A stretch of DNA of 64,000 nucleotides from Desulfobacterales bacterium (GCA_026984935.1 JALSRD010000073.1:68313-132312), one strand, 5' to 3'. Positions 38,657 to 49,308 are shown, numbered from the stretch's first letter. Notes: generated by a model not told the origin, from the letters alone. Made by a program: numbers and translations.

Positions 38657-39199
38657 TTAAAAGCGGTCTTCGTGGATGAATTCGGCAATTTCACGGCGTT
38701 TGGGCGCCTTGGATACCTTGGCCGGATATCCCAACGGGATCAGGACCACGGTTTCGTAACCGGCCGGCACTTCCAGAATCGTGTTCGCGCGGTCGTGGTC
38801 GAAAAGCCCCACGATGACGGTTCCCAGTCCCAGGCTATGGGCCATGAGGCACAGGTTCTGGGTGGCGAGACCCAGGTCGAACATGAACCAGTCGCCGAAC
38901 TTGGTGGTGACCTTGCCTTCATAATATCCGGAGCTGTTGCGCTTGGCGCACAGAGCCAGCAACACCGGGGCGGCGACCATGGCCTTGGTGGACGGATTCT
39001 TGGGTGAAATCACCTCCTGCAGTTTTTGCTTGACGGTCGCATCACGGACCACCACCACTTCCCAGCACTGGGTGTTGGCCCAGGAAGGCGCCCAGCGTAC
39101 CGCTTCGAGGATCTTGTCCAGGGCATCGCCGGAGACTTCGTCGTCTCTGTAAGTGCGGATGCTGCGCCTTTCCTTCACCAGTGTCATCAGATCGGTCAT
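38657..39199 (-). CDS. nitroreductase family protein
   Basis: [53 protein letters not shown]. Confidence 0.92.
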   Translation of the reverse strand: MTDLMTLVKERRSIRTYRDDEVSGDALDKILEAVRWAPSWANTQCWEVVVVRDATVKQKLQEVISPKNPSTKAMVAAPVLLALCAKRNSSGYYEGKVTTKFGDWFMFDLGLATQNLCLMAHSLGLGTVIVGLFDHDRANTILEVPAGYETVVLIPLGYPAKVSKAPKRREIAEFIHEDRF

Positions 39200-39425
39200 C
39201 AGGGGCTCCTTTCTTTTGAGCCGGGACGGCGGCCGGCTGCCGTCCCGGGATTGAATGTGATGCCGGACGGGCATCGCCGGGGCCTGGTCAGGATCATCAT
39301 AAAATACCGCCTTGCCGGCCGTTTGTCCGGCTGAGGCATCTACTGATGGTCAGGCCCTTGCAACCGGCCTGCAAAACCAGGACGCTTTGCAGATAAACCA
39401 AGATCCGTGCACAATGCCTGTGGAA

Positions 39426-40334
39426 TCACTTTTCTCCAAGATCCTCGACGATATCCCGCAGGGCGCTTTCAACCTGCGGAAAGGCAAAGTCAAAGCCGGC
39501 TTCCATCAGCCGGCGGGGTACGGCCCGCTGGCTGGCCATCATCACGTCGGCGACTTCTCCCATTATGGCGCGCAGCATGAAAGAAGGTGCCGGCATTTTA
39601 GACGGCCGATTGAGCACCCGCCCCAGAGCTGCGGCCAGGTCCCGGCTTCTCGCGGGGCCGGGGCTGCAGAGGTTGTACACGCCGGCTGCATCATCATGGT
39701 TCAGGAGAAAGAGGATGGCGCCCACCAGATCGGATATGTGAATCCAGGGGACCCACTGGCGCCCCTTGCCCACCGGCCCTCCCACGAAAAGGCGGAAAGC
39801 CGGCAGCATCTTCTGCATGGCGCCGCCGCCGGCACCCATCACGATGCCGAAGCGCATGACCGCCACGCGCACCCTCCTATCGGCCGCAGCCAGGGCCGCC
39901 GCCTCCCACTGCCGGCTGACACCGGCCAAAAAGTCTTTGCCGGGAGGTTCATCCTCGGCGAGTATATCGTCGCCGCGGTCGCCGTAATACCCCACTGCCG
40001 AGGTGCTCAGCAGCACCTGCCCGGGTTCCATGGCTTCGACGATGTTGTGGGTGGTTTTGACCCGGCTGTCGGCGATTTGCTGCTTGTAGGAGGGGCTCCA
40101 GCGTTTAAAAATGGTTTTGCCGGCCAGGTTGACGACGGCCGTGGCGCGCTGGACCTCCGCCTGCCAGGGACCCGCGCGGGACGTATCGGCGGAAAGATAG
40201 CGAAAATCCGGGTGGTCGATGAGTTCGGGGAAAGCCCGCAGGCCAACGGCCGTCACCTTGTGGCCGGATTCCAGCAGCGTCCGCGACAAGTGCCGTCCCA
40301 CAAATCCCAACCCACCGGTGACCAGTATACGCAT
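39426..40334 (-). CDS. TIGR01777-type NAD-dependent epimerase/dehydratase
   Basis: MRILVTGGLGFVGRHLSRTLLESGHKVTAVGL; AVVNLAGKTIFKRW; STSAVGYYGDRGD; WIHISDLVGAILFLL. Confidence 0.92.
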   Translation of the reverse strand: MRILVTGGLGFVGRHLSRTLLESGHKVTAVGLRAFPELIDHPDFRYLSADTSRAGPWQAEVQRATAVVNLAGKTIFKRWSPSYKQQIADSRVKTTHNIVEAMEPGQVLLSTSAVGYYGDRGDDILAEDEPPGKDFLAGVSRQWEAAALAAADRRVRVAVMRFGIVMGAGGGAMQKMLPAFRLFVGGPVGKGRQWVPWIHISDLVGAILFLLNHDDAAGVYNLCSPGPARSRDLAAALGRVLNRPSKMPAPSFMLRAIMGEVADVMMASQRAVPRRLMEAGFDFAFPQVESALRDIVEDLGEK

Positions 40335-40430
40335 TGCAATTCTCCCCGATATCCATAGAAGTGCAGGCTTATAAAATAATAACGCCAATCACCGGGGTCA
40401 ATGCTGCGGCTCCCTTTTTGTCGTGGTGCC

Positions 40431-40473
40431 CGGGAAAAACAAAACGGCAGTCTCTTTCGGGCGCTGCCGTTTT
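40431..40473 (-). terminator. intrinsic terminator downstream of the HesB-like gene
   Basis: Perfect 10-bp inverted repeat AAAACGGCAG/CTGCCGTTTT with GTTTTTCCCG following on the minus strand. Confidence 0.75.
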
Positions 40474-40510
40474 ACATGTGAAATTCTGGGGAAAGTTGTC
40501 TCTGTTGTGG

Positions 40511-40822
40511 TCAGCCGCAGGAGCCCCCACACGAAGATCCGCAACCAGCGGCACCGAAGTCAATGCCGCAATCGATTTTAAAGCCCATCCCCATGAAATC
40601 GACCTTGATGGGTTTGGCGCGTTCCAGCAAATCCTGGTTCACCACATACTTGAATCCGTCGATGTCGTAAACTTCGTCTTTGTCGTTGGGCTCGTCCAGA
40701 GCCATGGCCAGCGAAGGCCCGCCTCAGCCACCCTCGTTTAAGAAGATGCGAATGGGAGCGACATCCCGGCCCTTGAAATACTCAGCGATCTGTGTAGTCG
40801 CCGACGGCGTAACTTCCAGCAT
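40511..40822 (-). CDS. HesB/IscA-like selenoprotein; UGA at 40724-40726 read as Sec (residue 33)
   Basis: The minus strand reads ATG CTG GAA GTT ... AAC GAG GGT GGC TGA GGC GGG CCT TCG CTG GCC ATG GCT CTG GAC GAG, giving ...RIFLNEGG-U-GGPSLAMALDEPNDKDEVYDIDGFKYVVNQDLL...CGIDFGAAGCGSSCGGSCG. The UGA replaces the conserved first Cys of the HesB/IscA GG[C]xGPSLgLALDE motif. GGAGGATTTC precedes the ATG. Confidence 0.88.
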
Positions 40823-40997
40823 GAAATCCTCCTTGGCATATCATAAACTTGGGTCTGCCGGGAGCCGGCAAACCCGATCATAAAAAATCATTAACACCCG
40901 TCAGCCGGTAGTCTAAGCATAAAAAGAGAAAATGTCAACGCAAGAAGTGTGATAGCCTGTGCATGATTCAGGCAATAAAAGCCGCCCGCAAAGGCTG

Positions 40998-41687
40998 TCA
41001 GGTGCCGGTGCCGACTTTGATTTTGTTGGTTGGAAGATTCCGGACGCCGGGCTTGTGCTTTGCGTTGCGCCCCAGGGTGGGATAGAGTTTTCGGGCGCAC
41101 TCCGGACAGACGCTGTGGGTGAATTGCGCTTCGGAATGTTGCTGAATATAGGTTTCCACCTGATTCCAGTATCCCCGGTCATCCCGGATCTTTTTGCAGG
41201 AGGCGCAGATGGGGAGCAGGCCGCTGAGCCTTTTTACTTCGGACAGGGCTTTGCGCAGTTCTGCAATCAGATGCTGCCGCTCGACATCCAGGTTATGCTT
41301 GTACAAGGCCAGTTCGATGGCGATGCGCAACTCCCGTCCCTCATAGGGTTTCACGATGTAGCCTAGAGGCGCCGTTATTTTAACCCGTTCCAGCAGGTGT
41401 TCATCGGAAAAGGCGGTCAGGTAAATAATCGGAATATCGTGCTTCAAGCGGATTTGATCTGCGGTTTCAATGCCGTCCAGGTCTCCATTTAATTTGATGT
41501 CCATCATGATGATATCAGGATGGCTGCTTTCGGCGAGGTGAATGGCGTCGTTGCCTGATGCAGCCACGCCGCAGACGGTGTAGCCGAAACTCTCCAGGCG
41601 GGCTTTCAAAACTTCCGCAACGTTGGTTTCGTCTTCAACCACCAGCACTTTGGCCGCCGCCTGCTTGTGGCTATGCAGCTGATTCAT
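40998..41687 (-). CDS. response regulator with C-terminal Cys-containing segment
   Basis: KVLVVEDETNVAEVLKARLESFGYTVCGVAASGNDAIHLAESSHPDIIMMDIKLNGDLDGIETADQI, then ALSEVKRLSGLLPICASCKKIRDDRGYWNQVETYIQQHSEAQFTHSVCPECARKLYP. Confidence 0.9.
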   Translation of the reverse strand: MNQLHSHKQAAAKVLVVEDETNVAEVLKARLESFGYTVCGVAASGNDAIHLAESSHPDIIMMDIKLNGDLDGIETADQIRLKHDIPIIYLTAFSDEHLLERVKITAPLGYIVKPYEGRELRIAIELALYKHNLDVERQHLIAELRKALSEVKRLSGLLPICASCKKIRDDRGYWNQVETYIQQHSEAQFTHSVCPECARKLYPTLGRNAKHKPGVRNLPTNKIKVGTGT

Positions 41688-42194
41688 CTTGTCCCCCTGG
41701 AAAAGACATAGCGGTTCCCATACGTCCGGTTTGAAACGCTCGACTGGATGCCCGCATAGATTGACAACGGAGGTTGCCCGGACGGGGCAGACCTGAAGAC
41801 CCGCCCTGTCAAACATTAAGCAAGTTTCTTGCCAAGCGCAAGGTCATTTGTGGGGAATCCTGTTTTATCTGCCATAACTGTATATAATTCCGTATGATAC
41901 GCATACTCATGGCAGCGGAAAGGTGCTGCATCGCCGCGGCTGCGGATTCAGATCGTGTCAAAAACGTCGTTGATCGTGCAGGAAAAGTAACTGCGAAACG
42001 GTCCTGGACGAAAAACCTCCAGCCCCATGATCCTGCGGTTGGAGCCGCATCCGGATAATCACACAGGCCAAAAAAATGCGCATAAATTGCAATTTTGCCC
42101 GAATCCGTGATAAGGGCAGAGAGCAGCGGCGGAGGAACCGCAAAGGGAAAGTGGCGATGCACACGCGTACAGTGGTGACAATGAAACGGGGGCG

Positions 42195-42683
42195 GTGATG
42201 CAAGGGGACAGGCATATCTTGACGATGCTGGTTGAAAATGAGCCTGGTGTAACGGCCAGGGTGTCGGGGCTGTTTGCCGGACGCGGCTATAATATTGAAT
42301 CCATATGCGGTGCGCCCACGGCGGACCCGAAGATATCGCGCATCACCATCACCACGTTGGCCAGTCCGCAACAGCTCGAACAGATCATGAAACAGGTGCG
42401 CCGGCTGATCGATGTGATCAAGGTCCGCGATATGAGCACGGAAGCGGCCGTAAAGCGTGAAATTGCACTCATCTGTGTGCAGGCCAGGCCGAAAAAGCGC
42501 ACCGAGATTTTACAGATTGCCGAAATTTTCAACGGCAAAATCATCGATACCAGCGCAAACCACATGATCGTCGAGGTGACCGGCGGTGAGCAGAAGATCA
42601 ATGCCCTGATCAACCTGCTGGAGCCCTACGGCATCAAGAAACTAGCCAGGTCCGGCGCCCTGGCCCTTTACCGCGAACCCTGA
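42195..42683 (+). CDS. ilvN: acetolactate synthase small subunit (ACT domain)
   Basis: RHILTMLVENEPGVTARVSGLFAGRGYNIESICGAPTADPKISRITITT...REIALICVQA...FNGKIIDTSANHMIVEVTGGEQKINALINLLEPYGIKKLARSGALAL. Confidence 0.93.
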   Translation: MMQGDRHILTMLVENEPGVTARVSGLFAGRGYNIESICGAPTADPKISRITITTLASPQQLEQIMKQVRRLIDVIKVRDMSTEAAVKREIALICVQARPKKRTEILQIAEIFNGKIIDTSANHMIVEVTGGEQKINALINLLEPYGIKKLARSGALALYREP

Positions 42684-42692
42684 CAACGGCAA

Positions 42693-42737
42693 GGCGGTCC
42701 CGTAAATCCGCGGCGTAACGGGGCCGCCGTTTTTTTG
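42693..42737 (+). terminator. intrinsic terminator downstream of ilvN
   Basis: GGCGGTCCCG...CGGGGCCGCC stem followed by GTTTTTTT. Confidence 0.75.
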
Positions 42738-42753
42738 TTGAAGGGAGTTTTTT

Positions 42754-43473
42754 ATGAACCATAAAAATACGGGCAGTGCTTTCATTTTAGGATTTTTCAT
42801 ATGCGCCGGCCTGGCGCTTATGGGCTATTTACTCTCCAGCAGCATCATGCGTGCCAAGGCTCTGGATCGCACAGTTACGGTAAAGGGACTGGCGGAGCGC
42901 GATGTGCCGGCGGATGTGGCGATCTGGCCCATCAGATTCAGCGAAGCCGGCAACGATCTGGCCCGGCTGGTGGGTGTGGTGCAGCAGAAATCAGCCAGGG
43001 TGACGGACTTTCTGGTGAAAAACGGGTTTTCCCAAAACGAGATTTCCGTGTCACCCCCGGCGATCCTGGACCGCCAGGCCCAGGGCTATGGCAATTCCGC
43101 GCGTGTTAAATTCCGCTACACGGCGACTGCCACGATTACCGTTTACACCCGTCGCGTGAAGCGGGTGCGGCAGTCGATGAAGAAGCTGGTTGACCTGGCC
43201 CGGCAGGGCATCGCCATATCCGGACAGGATTACGAAGCCAAAACCCAGTTCCTGTTCACCGGCTTGAACCGGATAAAACCCGAAATGGTGCAGACCGCCA
43301 CGCGCAAGGCCCGACAGGTTGCCGAAAAATTCGCGCAGGACTCCCAGAGCCGGCTGGGGAAAATCAAACAGGCGCGCCAGGGCCAGTTTTCGATCAGCAA
43401 CCGCGACAGCAACACGCCGTATATCAAGAAAGTGCGCGTGGTTTCCACGCTGGTGTACTACCTTTCCGATTAG
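42754..43473 (+). CDS. SIMPL (DUF541) domain protein
   Basis: DRTVTVKGLAERDVPADVAIWPIRFSEAGNDLARLVGVVQQKSARVTDFLVKNGFSQNEISVS; N-terminal TM anchor. Confidence 0.88.
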   Translation: MNHKNTGSAFILGFFICAGLALMGYLLSSSIMRAKALDRTVTVKGLAERDVPADVAIWPIRFSEAGNDLARLVGVVQQKSARVTDFLVKNGFSQNEISVSPPAILDRQAQGYGNSARVKFRYTATATITVYTRRVKRVRQSMKKLVDLARQGIAISGQDYEAKTQFLFTGLNRIKPEMVQTATRKARQVAEKFAQDSQSRLGKIKQARQGQFSISNRDSNTPYIKKVRVVSTLVYYLSD

Positions 43474-43494
43474 GAATTGTTGGGGCCTAAAGCG

Positions 43495-44802
43495 ATGAAA
43501 ATCGGCATCCGCAGGGAGGACAAGAGCATCTGGGAACGGCGCGTTCCCCTGACACCTGAAGATGCGCGATCGCTGAAGGCGGCCGGCATCGACCTGGTGG
43601 TGCAGTCCAGCCGGCAGCGCATCTTCAGCGATGCCGAGTATGCGGCCGCCGGCATCGGCGTGCAGGCTGATTTAGGGACCTGCGACCTGATCATGGGCGT
43701 CAAGGAGATTCCACTCGGGCTGGTCGAATATGACAAGACCTATGTCTGTTTTGCGCATGTCATCAAGGGCCAGGCCCACAACATGCCCCTGCTGAAGCGC
43801 ATGATAGACCGCAGGGCGACGCTGTTCGACTATGAGCGTATCGTCGACGAACAGAATCGGCGCCTGATTTTTTTCGGGCGCCATGCCGGCCTGGCCGGCA
43901 TGCTCAATTCCCTCTGGGCACTGGGCCAGCGCCTGAAAACAGAGGGTATCCGGAACCCTTTCGAACGCCTGCGCCAGATGCGAACCTACGCAAGCCTGTC
44001 TGAAGCCCGCCAGGCGCTGACGCGCATTGCCGGCGAAATCAGGGAGAAAGGCATTCCAGACGCCGTCCATCCGTTGACCATCGGCATCACGGGCTATGGC
44101 AACGTGGCCGGCGGCGCCCGTGAAATACTGGACCTGCTGCCGGTGAAAATGCTGCGGGTACGGGACCTCGGCCACGGGCTGTTGCAGGCCTGTGGTTCAC
44201 GGCGGCACCTATACGGCGTTGTTTTCAGGGAAGAGCACTGCGTCGTCCCGAAGTCGCCCGGCAGCACTTTCGATCTCCAGGATTACTATCGCCGGGGCCG
44301 TCAGAAATATACCGGCTGTTTCGCAAGATACCTGCCGCACCTCACCGTCCTGGTCAACTGCATTTACTGGGACAGCCGTTATCCGCGGCTCGTTTCCCTT
44401 AAAACCTGCCGCAACCTGTGGCCGCAGCCGGGTGCCCGGCCGAAGCTGCGTGTCATCGGCGACATCACATGCGACGTCAAAGGCTCCATCGAGTGCAATG
44501 TGAAAGCCACCGACCCGGGCAACCCCGTTTATGTCTACGCACCTTTGAGTGGAGCTATCACAGACGGCTTCATCGGCAGCGGCCCGGTCGTTATGGCCGT
44601 GGACATCCTGCCGGCCGAGATCCCGCGCGAGGCCTCGCTGCATTTCAGCCGCGTGCTGAAACCCCTGATTCCCGCCCTGGCGCGTGCTGATTTCCAGGCG
44701 CCTTTAGACGCACCGGGCCTCCCGGCGCAGCTCAAGCGCGCTATGATCCTGCAGCGCGGGAAACTGGCGCCGGATTATACCTATCTGAAAAAATTTCTGT
44801 AA
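43495..44802 (+). CDS. LOR (lysine-ketoglutarate reductase)-like protein with alanine dehydrogenase/PNT N-terminal domain
   Basis: MKIGIRREDKSIWERRVPLTPEDARSLKAAGIDLVVQSSRQRIFSDAEYAAAGI; ITGYGNVAGGAREILDLLP; LVNCIYWDSRYPRLVS; GDITCDVKGSIECNVKATDPGNPVYVY. Confidence 0.85.
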   Translation: MKIGIRREDKSIWERRVPLTPEDARSLKAAGIDLVVQSSRQRIFSDAEYAAAGIGVQADLGTCDLIMGVKEIPLGLVEYDKTYVCFAHVIKGQAHNMPLLKRMIDRRATLFDYERIVDEQNRRLIFFGRHAGLAGMLNSLWALGQRLKTEGIRNPFERLRQMRTYASLSEARQALTRIAGEIREKGIPDAVHPLTIGITGYGNVAGGAREILDLLPVKMLRVRDLGHGLLQACGSRRHLYGVVFREEHCVVPKSPGSTFDLQDYYRRGRQKYTGCFARYLPHLTVLVNCIYWDSRYPRLVSLKTCRNLWPQPGARPKLRVIGDITCDVKGSIECNVKATDPGNPVYVYAPLSGAITDGFIGSGPVVMAVDILPAEIPREASLHFSRVLKPLIPALARADFQAPLDAPGLPAQLKRAMILQRGKLAPDYTYLKKFL

Positions 44803-44960
44803 TTTCACAAATTGGCCAGCGGCGGAATGCGGGGGCTAAATCTGCTTGACATCTGACAGGCTGAATGCAATTTTATTTATTGGTTTGGATTCGTTTTTAT
44901 GGTTTGTGTTCAGTGAAACACGGCTAAGGGCGGGATTTCCCCCGGATTTGAGGAGACGAA

Positions 44961-46133
44961 TTGATAGTACTGGTACTAGGCGGCTGCGGTGCGCAGGGCC
45001 GCGCGGCGGTTTACGATCTGGTTCGCTGCCCCGATGTGCGGGAGGTGATTTGTGCCGATGCCCGTCTGGATGCGCTGCGGCATATCCGGGACTTTGTCGA
45101 CATGTCGAAGATCACCCCGGTGCAGATCGATGCGGCCGATTCCGGCAGCCTGAGACAGTGGTTTCAGCGGGCCCATGTGGCCATCGACCTGCTGCCGCGC
45201 CAATTCATGCGGCCGGCCTGCCAGATGGCCATTCAAACCGGCACGGGTATGGTGAACACCAACTACCCTTATGCCGTCGCCGATCTGGATGCAGCGGCCA
45301 GAGAGGCGGGGGTTGCCCTCATGTGTGCATGCGGACTGGATCCGGGCATCGATCTCGTTTTGTACGCCGGGGCGCGGCAGCATTTTGACGAACTGAACGT
45401 GATCGACTCCTGCTGTGGTGGATTTCCCGAAAAAGCGGCCTGCGACAATCCGCTGAACTACAAGGTTTCCTGGGTATTCGAAGGCGTGCTGGCCGCCACC
45501 AAGCGCGACAGCCGCATGCTTCGCGATGGCAAAGTGATTCATATTCCCGCTGCCCGCCAGCACGACCCGGACTGCGTCCATGAGGTGGCATTCCCGGGTC
45601 TGGGAACACTGGAGGCCATCCCCAACGGTGATGCGGTGTTTTTCGCCGACCAGTTGGGGGTGCGCCCGACCCTGCGCCAAACCGGGCGCTATGCACTGCG
45701 CTGGCCGGGGTGGAGTGCCTTCTGGCGGCCGCTGAAACAACTGGGTTTTCTGAGCGAAGACCCCGTGGCCGGCCTTCCCTGCCCGGTATCGCCTTACCAG
45801 ATGGTGGAGAAACTGCTGGGCCCCCGGCTCCAATACCGGCGCGATGAAAAAGACCTGGTGGCCATGTTGAATTTCTTTGAAGGCCGAAGGGGCGGCCGGC
45901 GGATACGCCGGACCAACCGGATGCTCATCGAACGGGACCTGAAAACGGGAATCATGGCCATGGCCCAGGGGGTGGGGTATCCGGCCAGCATTGCCGCGCA
46001 GATGCTCGCCGGAAAGGAAATCACGGAAACCGGTGTTCTTTCGCCGTTAAGGCACATGCCCTGTGCGCCCTTCATCGGGGCGCTGCGCAGGCGGGGGGTG
46101 GTTGTCGAAGAAGAGGAAACCGTATTGCCATAG
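44961..46133 (+). CDS. saccharopine dehydrogenase family protein
   Basis: IVLVLGGCGAQGRAAVYDLVRCPDVREVICADARLDAL; ACGLDPGIDLVLYAGA; TTG start at 44961 after GAGGAGACGAA. Confidence 0.85.
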   Translation: MIVLVLGGCGAQGRAAVYDLVRCPDVREVICADARLDALRHIRDFVDMSKITPVQIDAADSGSLRQWFQRAHVAIDLLPRQFMRPACQMAIQTGTGMVNTNYPYAVADLDAAAREAGVALMCACGLDPGIDLVLYAGARQHFDELNVIDSCCGGFPEKAACDNPLNYKVSWVFEGVLAATKRDSRMLRDGKVIHIPAARQHDPDCVHEVAFPGLGTLEAIPNGDAVFFADQLGVRPTLRQTGRYALRWPGWSAFWRPLKQLGFLSEDPVAGLPCPVSPYQMVEKLLGPRLQYRRDEKDLVAMLNFFEGRRGGRRIRRTNRMLIERDLKTGIMAMAQGVGYPASIAAQMLAGKEITETGVLSPLRHMPCAPFIGALRRRGVVVEEEETVLP

Positions 46134-46297
46134 GCGGTGAGGTGTTATGTTTTCAGCCTCTGGCGGCAGGCGTGCACGACATGCTTTTCGGCTGAGCCGG
46201 TGGCGCCATTGGGAAAGCATCCATCCGCCGCGGTTTTATAGCAGATGGGGATGGGTTTAACACGTAACTCTTAAAACACTGTACAAAGGAGGGAACA

Positions 46298-47092
46298 ATG
46301 AAAAAAAGGATTTTGGTGGTATTTCTGGCATTGACGTTGATTGCGGCGGGCACGGCCATGGCCAGCACCCTGCAGGACATCGTCAAACGAGGTGAGCTGC
46401 GCGTGGCCGTACAGTCGGGTGCCGCGCCCATGGCTTTCGTGGATAAAAACGGCGAACATACCGGCGCCATGGTCGATTTCGTCAAAGATATGGCCAAGCG
46501 CATGGGCGTCAAGCTCAAAATTCTCGATTTTGACTGGGACGGCCTGATCCCGGCACTGCTTTCGGGCAAGGCGGACATGCTGGCCGCGGACATGACCCCG
46601 ACGCTCAAGCGGGCCTTGAAAGTCACCTTTGTGGACCCCTGGTATTACGATCAGCTCTGTATTTTCACCAAAACCAAGGCGCCCTACAAAACCCTGGCGG
46701 ATATTGACAAGAAAGGCGTTACCGTGGGGGTTCTGCTGGGCTCCACCGGTGAAACCATGGCCAAGAAAATATTGAAAAACGCCAAAATCAAATCTTACAA
46801 GGGCGGCGGCCGCATGATCATCAACGCGCTGCAGGCCGGACACGTGGATGCCGGGGTCAACGATGACATGGCCGTTTTGACGGCCCTGCCGGATTATCCG
46901 CCGCACTCCGTGCGCCTGCTGGACAAGCGCCTGGGAAGCAAGGCGCCGCTTTCCTTTGCCGTGCGGCCGGACTCGGTCAACCTGTGGCAGTGGGCCAATC
47001 TGTATTTTAAAACCGTGCGCCTGGACGGCACCTACAACCGCATCGTTCACTACTGGGTGGAATCCACCCAGTGGGCCAAGGACCACAAATAG
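46298..47092 (+). CDS. amino acid ABC transporter substrate-binding protein
   Basis: Signal peptide; LQDIVKRGELRVAVQSGAAPMAFVDKNGEHTGAMVDFVKDMAKRMGVKLKILDFDWDGLIPALLSGKADML. Confidence 0.93.
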   Translation: MKKRILVVFLALTLIAAGTAMASTLQDIVKRGELRVAVQSGAAPMAFVDKNGEHTGAMVDFVKDMAKRMGVKLKILDFDWDGLIPALLSGKADMLAADMTPTLKRALKVTFVDPWYYDQLCIFTKTKAPYKTLADIDKKGVTVGVLLGSTGETMAKKILKNAKIKSYKGGGRMIINALQAGHVDAGVNDDMAVLTALPDYPPHSVRLLDKRLGSKAPLSFAVRPDSVNLWQWANLYFKTVRLDGTYNRIVHYWVESTQWAKDHK

Positions 47093-47184
47093 GAGCGGAC
47101 GACTGAACAAAACGTTGGATAGCGTGCGGGCGCAGGGCCGACAACCCTGCGCCTGCGCATGTCTTTTGCAGAAAAACCTGTGCA

Positions 47185-47853
47185 ATGCTGATAAACTTTA
47201 ACTTCAGGGTCATCTGGGAGTACATGCCCCTCTTTCTGGAGGGCCTCAGGAACACTTTCCTCATATCCATCGTATCCCTGATCCTGGCACTGATGGTGGG
47301 TATTCTCGCCTGCGCCGCGCGCCTTTCCAGGTGGAAGCTGCTGCGGGCGGTGTCCATCGTTTATATCGAATCCATCCGTTCCACCCCTTTGCTGGTGCAG
47401 ATTTACTTTTTCTATTTCGGCCTGCCCACGCTGGGGCTGCGGGTTCCCGAACTGGAAACGGGCATTATCGCTTTGATGCTCAACAGCGGGGCCTACATCG
47501 CCGAAATCGTGCGCGCCGGCATCACATCGGTCCCCAACGGACAGATCGAAGCCGGCATCTCCTCGGGGCTCAGCTACACCCAGCGCATGCGCTTTATTGT
47601 CCTGCCGCAGGCCCTGGGCGTAACGGTGCCGCCGTTGCTGGGCCAGGCCATCGTGCTGGTCAAGGACTCGGCCCTGCTGTCACTGATCTCGGTACTGGAG
47701 CTGACCCGCTGCGGGCAGGAACTCACCTCTGAACGTTTCATGCCGGCCGAGGGCTTTTTAACCGTTGCCGTGCTCTACCTGTGCATCTACTACTGTTTGA
47801 AGCCGCTGGCCGGGTGGTCCCAGAAGAAGCTGATTTTCCGGGAGGAATACTGA
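47185..47853 (+). CDS. amino acid ABC transporter permease
   Basis: YIESIRSTPLLVQIYFFYFGLP; SGAYIAEIVRAGITSVPNGQIEAGISSGLSYTQRMRFIVLPQAL (EAA loop). Confidence 0.94.
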   Translation: MLINFNFRVIWEYMPLFLEGLRNTFLISIVSLILALMVGILACAARLSRWKLLRAVSIVYIESIRSTPLLVQIYFFYFGLPTLGLRVPELETGIIALMLNSGAYIAEIVRAGITSVPNGQIEAGISSGLSYTQRMRFIVLPQALGVTVPPLLGQAIVLVKDSALLSLISVLELTRCGQELTSERFMPAEGFLTVAVLYLCIYYCLKPLAGWSQKKLIFREEY

Positions 47854-47857
47854 CGCC

Positions 47858-48526
47858 GTGATGGCCTTTTACGCCAGCCGGATCATTCAGATCCTGCCCT
47901 ATTTTTTAAAAGGGCTCCTGATGACCATCGAGGTCTCGGGGATCAGCCTCATTCTGTCTACCGTGTTGGGTTTTGTGCTCGGTATCCTGCGGACGGCGGA
48001 CAGCAAGCTGATCACCAGATCCATCGGGGTCTACGTGGACGTCATGCGCGGCACGCCCTTCGTTGTGCAGGTCTTCATTGTCTTTTTTATTCTGCCCAGC
48101 TGGGGCCTGCAGCTGGAGCCCCTGCCGGCGGCGATTCTCGCGCTCACCGCCATGACGGCGGCCTTTATCTGTGAAGTGGTTTCGGGCGGCATCAAGGCCG
48201 TACCCAAAGGCCAGTGGGAGGCCGCCGCGGCTTCCGGGCTGACCCGCATGCAGCAGTTGCGGCTGGTCATCCTGCCCCAGTCCATGCAGACCATTCTGCC
48301 GCCGCTGGTGGGGCAGTATGTCCTGATGATCAAGGATTCCTCGGTGGTCTCGGTTATCGGCGTCACCGAATTGACACGCGTCGGCTGGCAGACCGTGGTC
48401 AGAATCCCCGAGGGCCTGATGGTTTTTACCCTGGTGGGGATTTTGTATTTTGTCATCTGCTATCCCCTGATCCGGCTTTCCAACTATCTGGAACACCGGC
48501 TCTCCCTGCAGACGGTCAAATTGTAA
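47858..48526 (+). CDS. amino acid ABC transporter permease
   Basis: YVDVMRGTPFVVQVFIVFFILPSWG; FICEVVSGGIKAVPKGQWEAAAASGLTRMQQLRLVILPQSM. Confidence 0.94.
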   Translation: MMAFYASRIIQILPYFLKGLLMTIEVSGISLILSTVLGFVLGILRTADSKLITRSIGVYVDVMRGTPFVVQVFIVFFILPSWGLQLEPLPAAILALTAMTAAFICEVVSGGIKAVPKGQWEAAAASGLTRMQQLRLVILPQSMQTILPPLVGQYVLMIKDSSVVSVIGVTELTRVGWQTVVRIPEGLMVFTLVGILYFVICYPLIRLSNYLEHRLSLQTVKL

Positions 48527-48579
48527 GGATATTGCAGACCCGATGCGCCGCAGCCAAACAATAAAAGAACAGGCCAGCG

Positions 48580-49308
<729 letters not shown>

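Noticed and set aside
41809-42162. 117-aa minus-strand ORF in the gap upstream of ilvN
   Set aside because: Overlapped by another equally long spurious ORF, with no motif and no ribosome-binding site; more likely intergenic or a remnant.
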